37,012 nucleotides of DNA from contig NZ_JAUSSN010000019.1 in the NCBI RefSeq assembly GCF_030812335.1, positions 1 through 37,012 of the forward strand. Reading direction: 5' to 3'. The notes beneath the pieces were generated by a model. It saw only the letters and a list, made by a program, of their open reading frames with translations. It made no database searches and was not told the DNA's origin. Shown here in pieces: positions 28,564 through 35,960 of this stretch. A program made the translations under genes and the position numbers. Positions within the stretch are counted from its first letter, which is position 1, and every line of letters begins with the position of its first letter. The DNA comes from Pseudarthrobacter oxydans (GTDB taxonomy: Bacteria; Actinomycetota; Actinomycetes; Actinomycetales; Micrococcaceae).

Positions 28564-28678
28564 ATCCGGGACTCCTTGCAGCTGGGGTGCTGGCCGGGGT
28601 GCCGTGTGGCGGCCCCGGCGGTGCACGTTACAGGGCATATCCTGCCCCAGATCATCTCCAGAGGGTAGGTGTCTCCGG

Positions 28679-28698
28679 GCGCCCAGACCCAGGGGCGC
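28679..28698 (-). terminator. Short hairpin after the PfpI-like gene
   Basis: GCGCCC (28679-28684) and GGGCGC (28693-28698) form a 6-bp GC stem with an 8-base loop, 6 bases after the PfpI-like stop. It lacks a T-run, so it is a weak candidate. Confidence 0.3.
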
Positions 28699-28703
28699 GC
28701 CGC

Positions 28704-29270
28704 TTAGGCCGTCTGGCCGGCGTGCTCGCCCTCCTCGATTTCCTCCAGCAGCTTGTCGTTGAAGGCGGGAAGGTCGCGCGGGTTCCGGCTGGTCACGAGG
28801 CCCTGGTCGACCACGACCTCCTGGTCGCTCCAGTTGGCCCCGGCGTTCCTCAGGTCGGTCTGGAGCGTGTGGTACGACGTGACATTCCGGCCGCTGATGA
28901 CGCCTGCGTCGATTAGCAGCCACGGGCCGTGGCAAATCGAGGCCACCGGCTTGTGCTGCTCGAAGAAGGCCCGGGTGAAGGCCTGGGCGCCCTTGTCGGC
29001 CCGGAGATGGTCCGCGTTGACGACGCCGCCGGGGATCACCAGCGCATGGAAATCGGAGGCGTTCGCCTCGGCGACCGTGAGGTCGACGTCGAACTTCTGC
29101 CCCTTTTCGGTGCCGTCATAGCCCTGGAGCTTGCCGCCCTTGGGGGCCACCAGCGTGGGCACGCCGCCGGCCTCCTTCACTGCGTTCCAGGGGCTGGTCA
29201 GTTCCACCTGCTCCACACCGTCCGTGAGCAGGAAGGCGACTTTCTTACCGGCAATGTTGTGCTCTGACAT
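28704..29270 (-). CDS. DJ-1/PfpI-family protein
   Basis: The 188-residue protein is a type 1 glutamine-amidotransferase-like member of the DJ-1/PfpI superfamily. It opens with KKVAFLLTDGVEQVELTSPWNAVKEAGG (conserved glutamate) and has the nucleophile-elbow cysteine in VASICHGPWLL, and GRNVTSYHTLQTDLRNAGANW, which is typical of the YhbO/PfpI subgroup. These proteins deglycate or otherwise repair glyoxal-damaged protein and DNA, or act in stress; the true activity is disputed. AGGAGG stands five bases before the ATG. The N-terminus is not a signal peptide. A promoter is proposed at 29360-29388. Confidence 0.94.
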   Translation of the reverse strand: MSEHNIAGKKVAFLLTDGVEQVELTSPWNAVKEAGGVPTLVAPKGGKLQGYDGTEKGQKFDVDLTVAEANASDFHALVIPGGVVNADHLRADKGAQAFTRAFFEQHKPVASICHGPWLLIDAGVISGRNVTSYHTLQTDLRNAGANWSDQEVVVDQGLVTSRNPRDLPAFNDKLLEEIEEGEHAGQTA

Positions 29271-29359
29271 GGGTCCTCCTCTGGTGCCCGGGGAGGGTCA
29301 CGCAGCCGGTGGCCCGGCCGGGATCCTCCGCACGGAGAGATTGATGCCTTACAGGACCA

Positions 29360-29388
29360 ACTTTAGGAAGCGACAAACTGATAAGCAA
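29360..29388 (-). promoter_or_regulatory. Promoter of the PfpI-like gene
   Basis: On the minus strand TTGCTT (29383-29388) is followed after 17 bases by TAAAGT (29360-29365). The patch is AT-rich compared with the surroundings. The leader would be about 80 bases. Confidence 0.45.
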
Positions 29389-29401
29389 GCTGAGTATGTT
29401 G

Positions 29402-29426
29402 CCGTTTTGGTCCCCGCCGAAAACGG
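29402..29426. promoter_or_regulatory. 7-bp inverted repeat in the PfpI/DUF2630 intergenic region
   Basis: CCGTTTT (29402-29408) and AAAACGG (29420-29426) are perfect inverted arms around 11 bases. The element is 14 bases upstream of the proposed PfpI-like -35 box and could be an operator serving either divergent gene. Confidence 0.3.
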
Positions 29427-29556
29427 GCGCTTTTGTCACCCCGGCCTCCTTTCGCTGCGTCGGAAGTGAGAGCCTCCTCCGGTCAACGGTCCTCTGGCCA
29501 GTGCATCACGGCCTCGCTACTCTGACGGAAGGACTGCTACCCGAAAGAAGGCCGTC

Positions 29557-29808
29557 ATGGACGAACGACACATCCTGGAACGCATTGCAGCGTTGGTCGA
29601 AGAAGAACAGGCGCTCCGCGAGAAGGCCCCGTCCTCCTCGCCGGACTACGAGCACAGCCCCGAGCACGCCCGGCTGAAGCGCATCGAAGAGGACCTGGAC
29701 CAGTGCTGGGACCTCCTGCGGCAGCGCCGGGCCAAGCTGCAGTATGGCGAAAACCCTGACGAGGCGGAGCCCCGCCCAGTCAAGCAGGTGGAAAACTACG
29801 AGTCCTGA
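29557..29808 (+). CDS. DUF2630-family protein
   Basis: This 83-residue protein fits the DUF2630 pattern found in actinobacteria: ERHILERIAALVEEEQALREK, then EHARLKRIEEDLDQCWDLLRQRRAKLQYGENPDEAEPRPV. It is a predicted helical hairpin, perhaps coiled coil. No function is known. AAGAAGG lies upstream of the ATG. The CapA-like gene starts 18 bases after its stop, so the two are probably one operon. Confidence 0.88.
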   Translation: MDERHILERIAALVEEEQALREKAPSSSPDYEHSPEHARLKRIEEDLDQCWDLLRQRRAKLQYGENPDEAEPRPVKQVENYES

Positions 29809-29826
29809 GCCCCGGGCGGGTGTGCG

Positions 29827-30804
29827 ATGTTGATTGGGCTGCTGGGCGACGTCATGCTGGGCCGGCTCGTGAACGAGCGGCTGAGACGGGTCGGCGCCGA
29901 TTACCCCTGGGGAGACACCGACTCCGTGCTGCGCCAGGCGGACCTCACGATCGCCAACCTCGAATGCGTCCTGGCAGCCGGCGGGGAGCCGGAGGCCGGG
30001 AAGGTATTCCATTTCCGTTCCGACCCGAAGAACGTGGCAAGCCTCCGTTCCGCCGGGATCGGGATGGTGTCGCTGGCCAACAACCATGTCCTGGACTACG
30101 GGGCCGCGGCCTTCCGCGAAATGCTGCCGGCGCTCGACGCGGCCGGCGTCCTGCACGCCGGTGCCGGCCTGGACCGGGACGCCGCCCGCCGGCCTGCGGT
30201 GCGCCGCGTGGCGGGGACCGCCGTCGGCCTCATTGCCTTCACCGACAACCAGCCGGACTGGGAAGCCGACGTCGGGCCCGGGGTTTTCTACGTGCCGGTA
30301 GTGGGCAGCGACCGCAGGGTGGAGGAACTGCTGGCCCTGGTCCGGCGGACGAAGTCCCGCGTCGAGTTCCTGGTCGTCTCCGCCCATTGGGGTCCGAACT
30401 GGGGCTCCGGGGCTCCGTCCGAGCACCGTGAGCTGGCCCGGGCACTCATCGAGGCGGGTGCCGACGTCGTCTTCGGGCATTCGCCGCACATCTTCCGGGC
30501 CATCGAGGTGTTCCGGAACCGGCCGATCATCTACAGCGCCGGGGACTTTGTGGACGATTACGCGGTGGATCCGCTGGAGCGCAACGACCAGTCGTTCATC
30601 TTCCTGCTCGCCACAGACGGCGGCACACCGCTGGGGCTGCGGCTGTACCCGACGCTGATCACCGATTTCCAGGCACGGCTGGCGGGCCGGAGTTCCCGGC
30701 AGATCGCGGAACGGATGCAGCGGCTCAGCCGGCACCTCGGGACGGCCAGCAGCTGGGACGCCGCCGGCGGGTTCCTGGAAATTCCGCTGGCCGCCGCGGG
30801 CTGA
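29827..30804 (+). CDS. CapA-family metallophosphatase-like protein
   Basis: The 325-residue protein has the CapA/PgsA fold related to calcineurin-like phosphatases: LLGDVMLGRLVN, LTIANLECVLA, LANNHVLDYG, VSAHWGPNWG and VFGHSPHIFRAIE supply the metal-binding residues. CapA proteins are linked to poly-gamma-glutamate capsule synthesis, but many soluble members occur without the other capsule genes. None are here and no signal peptide or membrane segment is visible. Mycobacterial Rv0574c, in the DosR regulon, is of this family to my knowledge. It follows DUF2630 closely and ends before a hairpin. The ribosome-binding site is weak. Confidence 0.92.
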   Translation: MLIGLLGDVMLGRLVNERLRRVGADYPWGDTDSVLRQADLTIANLECVLAAGGEPEAGKVFHFRSDPKNVASLRSAGIGMVSLANNHVLDYGAAAFREMLPALDAAGVLHAGAGLDRDAARRPAVRRVAGTAVGLIAFTDNQPDWEADVGPGVFYVPVVGSDRRVEELLALVRRTKSRVEFLVVSAHWGPNWGSGAPSEHRELARALIEAGADVVFGHSPHIFRAIEVFRNRPIIYSAGDFVDDYAVDPLERNDQSFIFLLATDGGTPLGLRLYPTLITDFQARLAGRSSRQIAERMQRLSRHLGTASSWDAAGGFLEIPLAAAG

Positions 30805-30858
30805 GGCGCCGCCCCGACGAGGTTGCTGGTCCACCTGCCGTGCCGAGCGGGGCAGGCC

Positions 30859-30886
30859 GACGACGGCGGGACGTGGCGCCGTCGTC
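30859..30886. terminator. Hairpin after the CapA-like gene
   Basis: Perfect 10-bp arms GACGACGGCG (30859-30868) and CGCCGTCGTC (30877-30886) enclose an 8-base loop, 54 bases after the CapA-like stop. The T-run is poor. It likely ends the DUF2630-CapA transcript. Confidence 0.55.
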
Positions 30887-31017
30887 GTCCGTTACCCGCC
30901 GCTTACCCACAGCACGGCGGAGCGGGTTATGCTTGAAGTGGACCGCCGTTCAAGGCGTCCCGGCTCAGCAGGGGGCATACGCAGGGCGATAGTGCCCTCA
31001 CGCCATAAGGCCTGCAA

Positions 31018-31752
31018 GTGCTCAACCAGCCATTCAACCCACTCCCCCTCGATGAACTCACCGCCGTCTTCGCGCGCATCAAAGGCCTGCTCCTGACCGA
31101 GGACAAGGTAGACCGTGCACTGCAGCTGCTCGTCCAGGCCGTCCGGGATGCCATTCCGGGATCAGCCGGGGCCGGAATCTCACTGTTCGACGAGCAAGGG
31201 CGCGGAAGCAGCACCGCGTCGACAGCACAGCTCGTGGGACAGGCGGACGCCGCCCAGCACGACCTGGGTCAGGGCCCGTGCGTCGAGGCCTGGACGGCAG
31301 GGATAACAATGCTGGTCCACGACACCGCAGCCGATGACCGGTGGCCGCTCTGGAGCGAGGCTGTCGCGTCGCTGCCCATCCGTTCCGTCGTCAGCACCCC
31401 GCTGGCCGCCGCCGGCGGACCCATCGGAACGCTGAAGATCTACGCTGCGCTGCCAGCGGCCTATACCGCCGCCACCGGGCATCTGCTCGAGAAATTCGCG
31501 GTTCCCGCGGCAACCCTGCTCGCCCATGTCCAGGGCTCGGAAGCACCCCGGCACCTGAGCGGCCCGCTCAAGGGCGCACTCGCCGGCCGGGACAACACCA
31601 ACCGCGCGTGCGGGATCCTGATGGAACGCCACGGACTGTCGGCGGAGCAGGCCCTGAGGGAGTTGCTGCGCCGTGCCCGGACTGAAGGCACGCCGCTGTC
31701 CGTGGTGTGCTCCGGGCTCATCGACGGCGCGCAAATGTCTGCCGGCAACTAA
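31018..31752 (+). CDS. GAF-ANTAR regulator with divergent ANTAR domain
   Basis: The 244-residue protein has a GAF domain (LGQGPCVEAWTAGITMLVHDTAADDRWPLW is the core) and a C-terminal ANTAR domain (LKGALAGRDNTNRACGILMERHGLSAEQALRELLRRARTEG). The ANTAR part departs from the consensus: the usual Ile-Gly-Gln-Ala-Lys before GILM is Asn-Arg-Ala-Cys, and VVCSGLI replaces the usual VAxxIV. RNA binding may therefore differ from its paralogues. The start is GTG with AAGG seven bases upstream. It converges with a third GAF-ANTAR gene, sharing a hairpin between them. Confidence 0.9.
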   Translation: MLNQPFNPLPLDELTAVFARIKGLLLTEDKVDRALQLLVQAVRDAIPGSAGAGISLFDEQGRGSSTASTAQLVGQADAAQHDLGQGPCVEAWTAGITMLVHDTAADDRWPLWSEAVASLPIRSVVSTPLAAAGGPIGTLKIYAALPAAYTAATGHLLEKFAVPAATLLAHVQGSEAPRHLSGPLKGALAGRDNTNRACGILMERHGLSAEQALRELLRRARTEGTPLSVVCSGLIDGAQMSAGN

Positions 31753-31761
31753 GAACCCGGC

Positions 31762-31779
31762 GCCGGGCGCGAGCCCGGC
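31762..31779. terminator. Hairpin between convergent GAF-ANTAR genes
   Basis: GCCGGGC (31762-31768) and GCCCGGC (31773-31779) form a 7-bp stem with loop GCGA, six bases from the stop of the minus-strand gene. A TTTTT run occurs at 31793-31797, 13 bases further on the plus side. Confidence 0.5.
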
Positions 31780-31784
31780 CGGTA

Positions 31785-32534
31785 TCAGGGCTTTTTGGTC
31801 ATTTCCCCGCTGACGGTCAGCTGCTCCGCGACCTCGCGAAGCTTGATATTCAGCTCTGAGCTGGCCCGCGACAGCAGCAGGAACGCCTGCTGGGCGGTGA
31901 TCTTGTACCGCTCCATCAGGATTCCCTTGGCCTGACCGATGAGGTCACGGGTATCCAGGGCCAGGGTGAGCTGGCTGACCTGCTGGCTGCCGGCGACGGC
32001 GACGGCGGCGTGGGCAGCCACCAGCGCCCCGATCCGCTCCGATTCGGCGTCGAAGACGCCCACGTCATTCCCGAAGAGATTCAAGGCCCCGAGGTGGTCC
32101 CCATTCACAAAGAGCTGGAAGGAGAGCATGCTCCGCGCTCCGAGCTCGAACGCCTGCCGCGAGAAATCCGGCCAGCGCCTATCCGTGCTCAGGTCGGGAA
32201 CGCTCACAACCCGCTTTTCATAGGAGGCGTCAAGGCACGGGCCTTGCCCGGTTTCGCTTTGCAGAGCATCCACCCGGCGCGGCAGATCGCTGGAAGCGGC
32301 ACGCGATTCAATCGTCCGGCGGCCCGTGACCAGGCTGACTGAGGCCTCGGCAGCGTGTGGCACCAGTTCCAACGAGGCGTGCACGATGCCTGCCAGCATG
32401 GATTCAGGGTCCTCCTTATGCTGGAGTTCCCGGGCGATGTCGCCGAGGCGAATGGCAAGGGCGTCCGCGCCGATCGGTTCGGTGTCCTGCAGACCCGGCG
32501 CCCGCTCACCCGTTTCCGCTGAATTTGGCACCAT
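31785..32534 (-). CDS. GAF-ANTAR RNA-binding regulator
   Basis: This 249-residue protein has a GAF domain (TGQGPCLDASYEKRVVSVPDLSTDRRWPDFSRQAFELGARSM region) and a textbook ANTAR domain (LDTRDLIGQAKGILMERYKITAQQAFLLLSRASSELNIKLREVAEQL). It is expected to bind paired-hexaloop RNAs and relieve termination. The open frame begins at an ATG at 32576, but the ATG at 32534 has a strong AAGGGGGG upstream, and the proposed promoter would start transcription near 32576, so I chose the shorter form. A SigB/SigF-like promoter upstream suggests general-stress control. Confidence 0.92.
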   Translation of the reverse strand: MVPNSAETGERAPGLQDTEPIGADALAIRLGDIARELQHKEDPESMLAGIVHASLELVPHAAEASVSLVTGRRTIESRAASSDLPRRVDALQSETGQGPCLDASYEKRVVSVPDLSTDRRWPDFSRQAFELGARSMLSFQLFVNGDHLGALNLFGNDVGVFDAESERIGALVAAHAAVAVAGSQQVSQLTLALDTRDLIGQAKGILMERYKITAQQAFLLLSRASSELNIKLREVAEQLTVSGEMTKKP

Positions 32535-32583
32535 CACGGCGCCCCCCTTCTTGCGTTGTTGAATCGCTGCTCTCATTCGAAAT

Positions 32584-32609
32584 ATACCCCTGCGAACGCC
32601 GCCGGAACC
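32584..32609 (-). promoter_or_regulatory. SigB/SigF-like promoter of the third GAF-ANTAR gene
   Basis: On the minus strand GGTTC (32605-32609) is followed after 15 bases by GGGTAT (32584-32589). This resembles the actinobacterial general-stress sigma pattern GGTTT-N15-17-GGGTAT. It lies about 50 bases before the preferred start codon. Confidence 0.5.
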
Positions 32610-32733
32610 GGGCCGGAGACAAATATCTAACGGGGCGGTCCCGCGGTATCAACGGCGCCGTGTGAGACTGGGGCATCGGACTCAATCGAGACTGGCACCT
32701 CCTGCACAGCAGACTCTCCAAGGAGCAGCAGAC

Positions 32734-32958
32734 ATGAACAGTCCAGAGCAGAATCCCCCCGGCCTGCGCCAAATCCACGAGGAAAGCAAGGGCCGGCCCG
32801 ACCTCAGCAGCCTGCACGTCCGCGAGGACGTGGCCATCACCGGGCTGTGCGGCAACGTCCACCTGCCCACCGGCCGGACCTGTGATGTGCCCGAGCGGCA
32901 CGAGGGCTCCTGCCGCTTCGTCGGTCCCGAGGACGCGGAAAACCTGGCAGTGCACTAA
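32734..32958 (+). CDS. Small Cys/His-containing protein (74 residues)
   Basis: I do not know the family. The C-terminal half holds three cysteines and two histidines in a compact stretch (LCGNVHLPTGRTCDVPERHEGSC), which could bind a metal, while the first 30 residues are polar. An AAGGAG eight bases before the ATG makes the start clear; the longer open frame upstream has no support. It is divergent from the GAF-ANTAR gene and is followed closely by the DUF6221 gene on the same strand. Confidence 0.75.
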   Translation: MNSPEQNPPGLRQIHEESKGRPDLSSLHVREDVAITGLCGNVHLPTGRTCDVPERHEGSCRFVGPEDAENLAVH

Positions 32959-33009
32959 ACGCCGGGGCGGCCGCGCCGGCCGGGGCTGGTTGCCGCCGAG
33001 TACCGCGCG

Positions 33010-33021
33010 TACGCTCGCGGT
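33010..33021 (+). promoter_or_regulatory. Candidate leaderless promoter of the DUF6221 gene
   Basis: TACGCT (33010-33015, pattern TANNNT) is followed by exactly six bases and the GTG start. No ribosome-binding site is present. This mirrors the arrangement before the AlkC-like and FadR-type genes. Confidence 0.3.
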
Positions 33022-33339
33022 GTGGACATTGTCGATTTCCTGTCCGAGCGGATCACCGAGGACGAGGCCGTGGCGCGGACGCTCCTCGGCGACCGGACTG
33101 TCTCGCAATCCGGCGCCTGGTACGAACAACGCCTGCTACTCGAATGCGAGGCCAAGCGGCGCCTGATCCACATTGTGGAATCCGCCCGGCAGGCGGCCCT
33201 CGCGTCACTGGTGAGCGACACGGTCCAGGAGGCCGGCTGGATCCCCCAATCGCTGGAATGGCTTGAGCAGTCGCTGAACGCCCTGGCCCTGCCCTATTAC
33301 GACCACCCGGACTTCGATCAGGACTGGCTCCGCCCTTAG
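33022..33339 (+). CDS. DUF6221-family protein
   Basis: The 105-residue protein starts with DIVDFLSERITEDEAVART and contains WYEQRLLLECEAKRRLIHIVE and ends with LALPYYDHPDFDQDWLRP. This matches the actinobacterial DUF6221 pattern, in which such phrases recur (acidic start, central aromatic/basic helix, YxDHPDYxxxW end). The function is unknown; many copies occur near or in phage-like regions, but nothing else here looks like phage. The start is GTG without a ribosome-binding site. Confidence 0.85.
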   Translation: MDIVDFLSERITEDEAVARTLLGDRTVSQSGAWYEQRLLLECEAKRRLIHIVESARQAALASLVSDTVQEAGWIPQSLEWLEQSLNALALPYYDHPDFDQDWLRP

Positions 33340-33359
33340 GGACCTGCCGCTGTCCTTTT
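33340..33359 (+). terminator. Weak terminator after the DUF6221 gene
   Basis: GGAC (33340-33343) pairs with GTCC (33352-33355) and TTTT follows. The stem is short, so efficiency is doubtful. Confidence 0.3.
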
Positions 33360-33455
33360 CCAAGTAATGCCAAAGGTCCGTGTGCAAGAGACAGCTGCGG
33401 GCCTAAGCTATGACCGGGGGGCGTTCAGTAGCGTAGACGCTTAAGGGAGGCCACT

Positions 33456-34907
33456 ATGTTCAGCCACGTCCGCCGTCCAGGATCATCACGGGAACCAGTG
33501 CGTGCAGCCGAGGGGGCACACCGGAATGCCGGAACCGCCGCACCGCCGCCGAGAATGACGTCAAGGTTCCGGCGAATCATGGGCGGCCTCGCAGCGCTGA
33601 GCCTGGCCGTGGCCGGAGGCCTTGTCGCCGCCGCCCCTTCAGCCAGCGCCGAGAAGGAACAACGCTATATTGTGGTGCTGAAGGACGGCGTTGTTGACGC
33701 CGGCACAGCGGCCGCCGCCCAGCGGGGCAGCTACGGTCTTTCTGTTTCCACGGTCTATCGGGCAGCCGTGAGCGGGTACGCCGCCACGATGACGGCGTCC
33801 GTCGCGGCCCGCCTCGCTGCCGATCCGGGCGTTGACTTCGTCACCCTGGCCCGGGAATTCGAGGAGCCCCCAGCCCCCGAGCCGACCACCCAGATGGAGC
33901 CGCTCTGGTGGCTGAGGATCGGCGGCACTGCCTCCGGCGACACGGATCCCGACGGTGAAAAGGACGCCACCGGCGTCAACGTGGCCGTGATCGACAGCGG
34001 CATCGACGGAAACCATCCGGACCTCAACGTGCGCGGCGGCGTCGACTGCTCCACCGGGTCGCCGGTCGAGGTGGACCCCACGGATGACGTTGGACACGGA
34101 ACCTTCGTGGCCGGGGTCATCGGCGCAAAGGACAACGACGAGGGCGTCATCGGGGCGGCGCCGGGAACTCCGCTGTGGTCCGTTCGCGTTGTCAATGACG
34201 CCGGGGTGATCACGGAGGAAATGCTCATCTGCGCCATCGACTGGGTGACGGAGACACGCAAGGACGAGGACCCGAAGAACGATATCGAGGTGGCCAACAT
34301 CAGCATCGGCGGCCCCGGCACTGAAACCGGCGACTGCGGCAAGGGCACGGATCCGATGCACTACGCCATCTGTCGTTCGATCAAGGCCGGAGTCGTGTAC
34401 GCCGTCGCAGCCGGGAACTCCGGTCAGGACATCGCCGGCACCGTTCCTGCCACGTACGACGAGGTGCTGACCGCCACGGCGATGGCGGACTTCGACGGCA
34501 AGCCTGATGGCCTCGAGGCCCCGGTTTGCGGCGCCGAGGACTGGTCGGCGGTGGGGCAGCTGGATGACCGTCCGGCGTTCTTCTCCAATTACGCCAGCGA
34601 GTCCGAGGACCAGGCCCATACCATCGCAGGCCCCGGGGTCTGTGTGACCTCCACGGCGCCGGGCGGCTACTCCGTGGCCCACGGAACCAGCTTCGCCAGC
34701 CCTGCCGTCGCCGGCTCCGTGGCGCTGTGCATCGGCGCCGGGGCGTGTGAGGGTTCGGCTAAGGAGGTGATGTCCCAGTTCCTGGACATCACCGCCGCGT
34801 ACAACGAGGAAAACCGCGAGTTCGGCTTCGAGGGCGACCCGCTCCGCCCGGTGGATGGCCAGTACTACGGATATCTGACCCAGATTGCTCAGTACGGAAC
34901 CGAGTAG
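33456..34907 (+). CDS. Secreted subtilisin-like serine protease (S8)
   Basis: The 483-residue protein begins with a long basic N-terminus and a signal peptide (RRIMGGLAALSLAVAGGLVAAAPSASA, cleavage after the last Ala near residue 65). Then comes an I9 inhibitor propeptide (RYIVVLKDGVVDAG, then ADPGVDFVTLARE) and the S8 catalytic domain with Asp180 in VIDSGID, His214 in VGHGTFVAG, oxyanion Asn321 in AAGNSGQD, and Ser412 in HGTSFASPAVAG. Several cysteines suggest disulfides. It would be secreted and digest external proteins. AAGGGAGG lies before the ATG at 33456. The first 33 residues before the second Met are atypical for a signal peptide, so a start at that Met cannot be excluded. Confidence 0.95.
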   Translation: MFSHVRRPGSSREPVRAAEGAHRNAGTAAPPPRMTSRFRRIMGGLAALSLAVAGGLVAAAPSASAEKEQRYIVVLKDGVVDAGTAAAAQRGSYGLSVSTVYRAAVSGYAATMTASVAARLAADPGVDFVTLAREFEEPPAPEPTTQMEPLWWLRIGGTASGDTDPDGEKDATGVNVAVIDSGIDGNHPDLNVRGGVDCSTGSPVEVDPTDDVGHGTFVAGVIGAKDNDEGVIGAAPGTPLWSVRVVNDAGVITEEMLICAIDWVTETRKDEDPKNDIEVANISIGGPGTETGDCGKGTDPMHYAICRSIKAGVVYAVAAGNSGQDIAGTVPATYDEVLTATAMADFDGKPDGLEAPVCGAEDWSAVGQLDDRPAFFSNYASESEDQAHTIAGPGVCVTSTAPGGYSVAHGTSFASPAVAGSVALCIGAGACEGSAKEVMSQFLDITAAYNEENREFGFEGDPLRPVDGQYYGYLTQIAQYGTE

Positions 34908-34914
34908 GGGCCAA

Positions 34915-34942
34915 GGCCCGGCTGCCCGCTAGGAACCGGGCC
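34915..34942. terminator. Hairpin between convergent protease and DUF1992 genes
   Basis: GGCCCGG (34915-34921) pairs with CCGGGCC (34936-34942) around a 14-base loop that includes the stop of the minus-strand gene. There is no T-run. It may act for both transcripts. Confidence 0.4.
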
Positions 34943-35540
34943 GGATCCGCCGCCACCACCGGCGACGGATCTGGTCAGGTTCAGTCCTTGCATCCAGTTC
35001 AGCGACGACGGCGGCGCGGGCCGCACGGCGTTCCGCCCAGCGCCGCACCTCGGACTCGACGTCCCGGGTCTTGGTCACCACCGGCGGCCCGCCCTGCAGT
35101 TGCCGTCGGGCATCAATCACCCGGGCGTTGAAATCCTCCAGAAGCTGGCGGACCTGCGTTGCGGAGTGCTGCTCATCGATCCGGGCATCGAGCCCGGCGT
35201 CCTCGGTGCGGAGCAGGATGGCCTTGGGGCCCATCCCGGTGATGTTTTCGCGCTGGATCAGGCCCTTGACCCACCAGTCGGGGTCGTACTTCTCCCCCAG
35301 CCCGGGGATGGGTTTTCCGGCGTATTTGAGGTGGTCGAATTTGCCCTGCGCCATGGCATCGCGGATCAGGTATTCGGCCCTTGCTGCGTCGTCGAATTTT
35401 GCGCGCAGCTCACGTTCCTTCTCCTCGGCAGCGGCCAGTTCCTCCTCTTCCTGGACCGTCATTCCGCTGACCCGGAGGGAACGGAGTTCCGCTGCACGCT
35501 CCACCCGTCGCCGGAACGACCCGCCTGACCCCCCGCCCAT
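34929..35540 (-). CDS. DUF1992 (DnaJC28-homology) domain protein
   Basis: The 203-residue protein contains the DUF1992 signature in the middle: AEYLIRDAMAQGKFDHLKYAGKPIPGLGEKYDPDWWVKGLIQREN. This domain occurs in DnaJ homologue C28 and in stand-alone bacterial proteins; no J domain with HPD is present here. The N-terminal about 55 residues are charged and likely coiled (VQEEEELAAAEEKERELRAKF), and the end is Arg-rich (RRRWWRRIRPGS). The function is unknown. GAAGGG stands before the ATG. Confidence 0.92.
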   Translation of the reverse strand: MGGGSGGSFRRRVERAAELRSLRVSGMTVQEEEELAAAEEKERELRAKFDDAARAEYLIRDAMAQGKFDHLKYAGKPIPGLGEKYDPDWWVKGLIQRENITGMGPKAILLRTEDAGLDARIDEQHSATQVRQLLEDFNARVIDARRQLQGGPPVVTKTRDVESEVRRWAERRAARAAVVAELDARTEPDQIRRRWWRRIRPGS

Positions 35541-35960
35541 GGCTCCCTGCCCTTCCTGGCCGCGCCGATATGCCTCCTTCCAGTATGCGAAGCAAAGTTC
35601 CGGCCGCCAAGGGACGAAGGCCGGAGGACCGGCCGCTGAGGGCTACCCTGGGGTCAGCATCCCGGTAGCCGGACGCGATCCCCCGCAGCCGGAACTCATC
35701 CACGACGACGTCGTCAACCGCCACCTGGAGCGTCGACTTTGATGAACCCGCGGACAGGCGGTCCGCTGCGCACCAGCAAGCGCGCACGGTGCCATCCCAT
35801 CGAGTCCTAGCGCCTCAGGTGCGTGTAGCCGGCAAGGGAATCAAAATCGACGGCTCCGACCCGAAGGGCTCCCGGCCAGTCGGGCGACCTCGGTCCCCGT
35901 CGACGGGGCAAGTTCCAGGCCTGCATCCTCAAGCCGCTGCAAACTCATTTCCAGCTTCGA
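35541..35960. other. 420-base stretch without a supportable gene
   Basis: No frame here shows a family, a ribosome-binding site and suitable length together. Two small hairpins are visible (arms GGCCGG/CCGGCC at 35619-35634; arms GGCTACC/GGTAGCC at 35641-35670) and a 14-bp palindrome at 35895-35908. The minus-strand frame through 35541-35787 has an ordered-looking piece but no recognisable homology, so I leave it out. Confidence 0.5.
35895..35908. promoter_or_regulatory. 14-bp perfect palindrome
   Basis: CCCCGTCGACGGGG is a perfect two-fold symmetric site without spacer, 53 bases after the stop of the glycosyltransferase gene. It could bind a dimeric protein or be chance in GC-rich DNA. Confidence 0.25.

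Noticed and set aside
27397..29387. Shared CTrrTAAGCA motif at 27397-27406 and 29378-29387
   Set aside because: Only two copies, ten bases, and one overlaps a proposed -35 box; not enough to claim a regulatory site.
29479..29493. DosR-like box upstream of DUF2630-CapA
   Set aside because: The reverse strand reads AGGACCGTTGACCGG, which matches only the GGAC and part of the right half; too weak in GC-rich DNA.
33366..33380. DosR-like box upstream of the secreted protease
   Set aside because: The minus strand CGGACCTTTGGCATT keeps the left half only, and the gene is not a typical member of that response.
35410..35787. 125-codon minus-strand frame overlapping the DUF1992 gene start
   Set aside because: It overlaps the supported gene out of frame, lacks a ribosome-binding site and has no recognised family.
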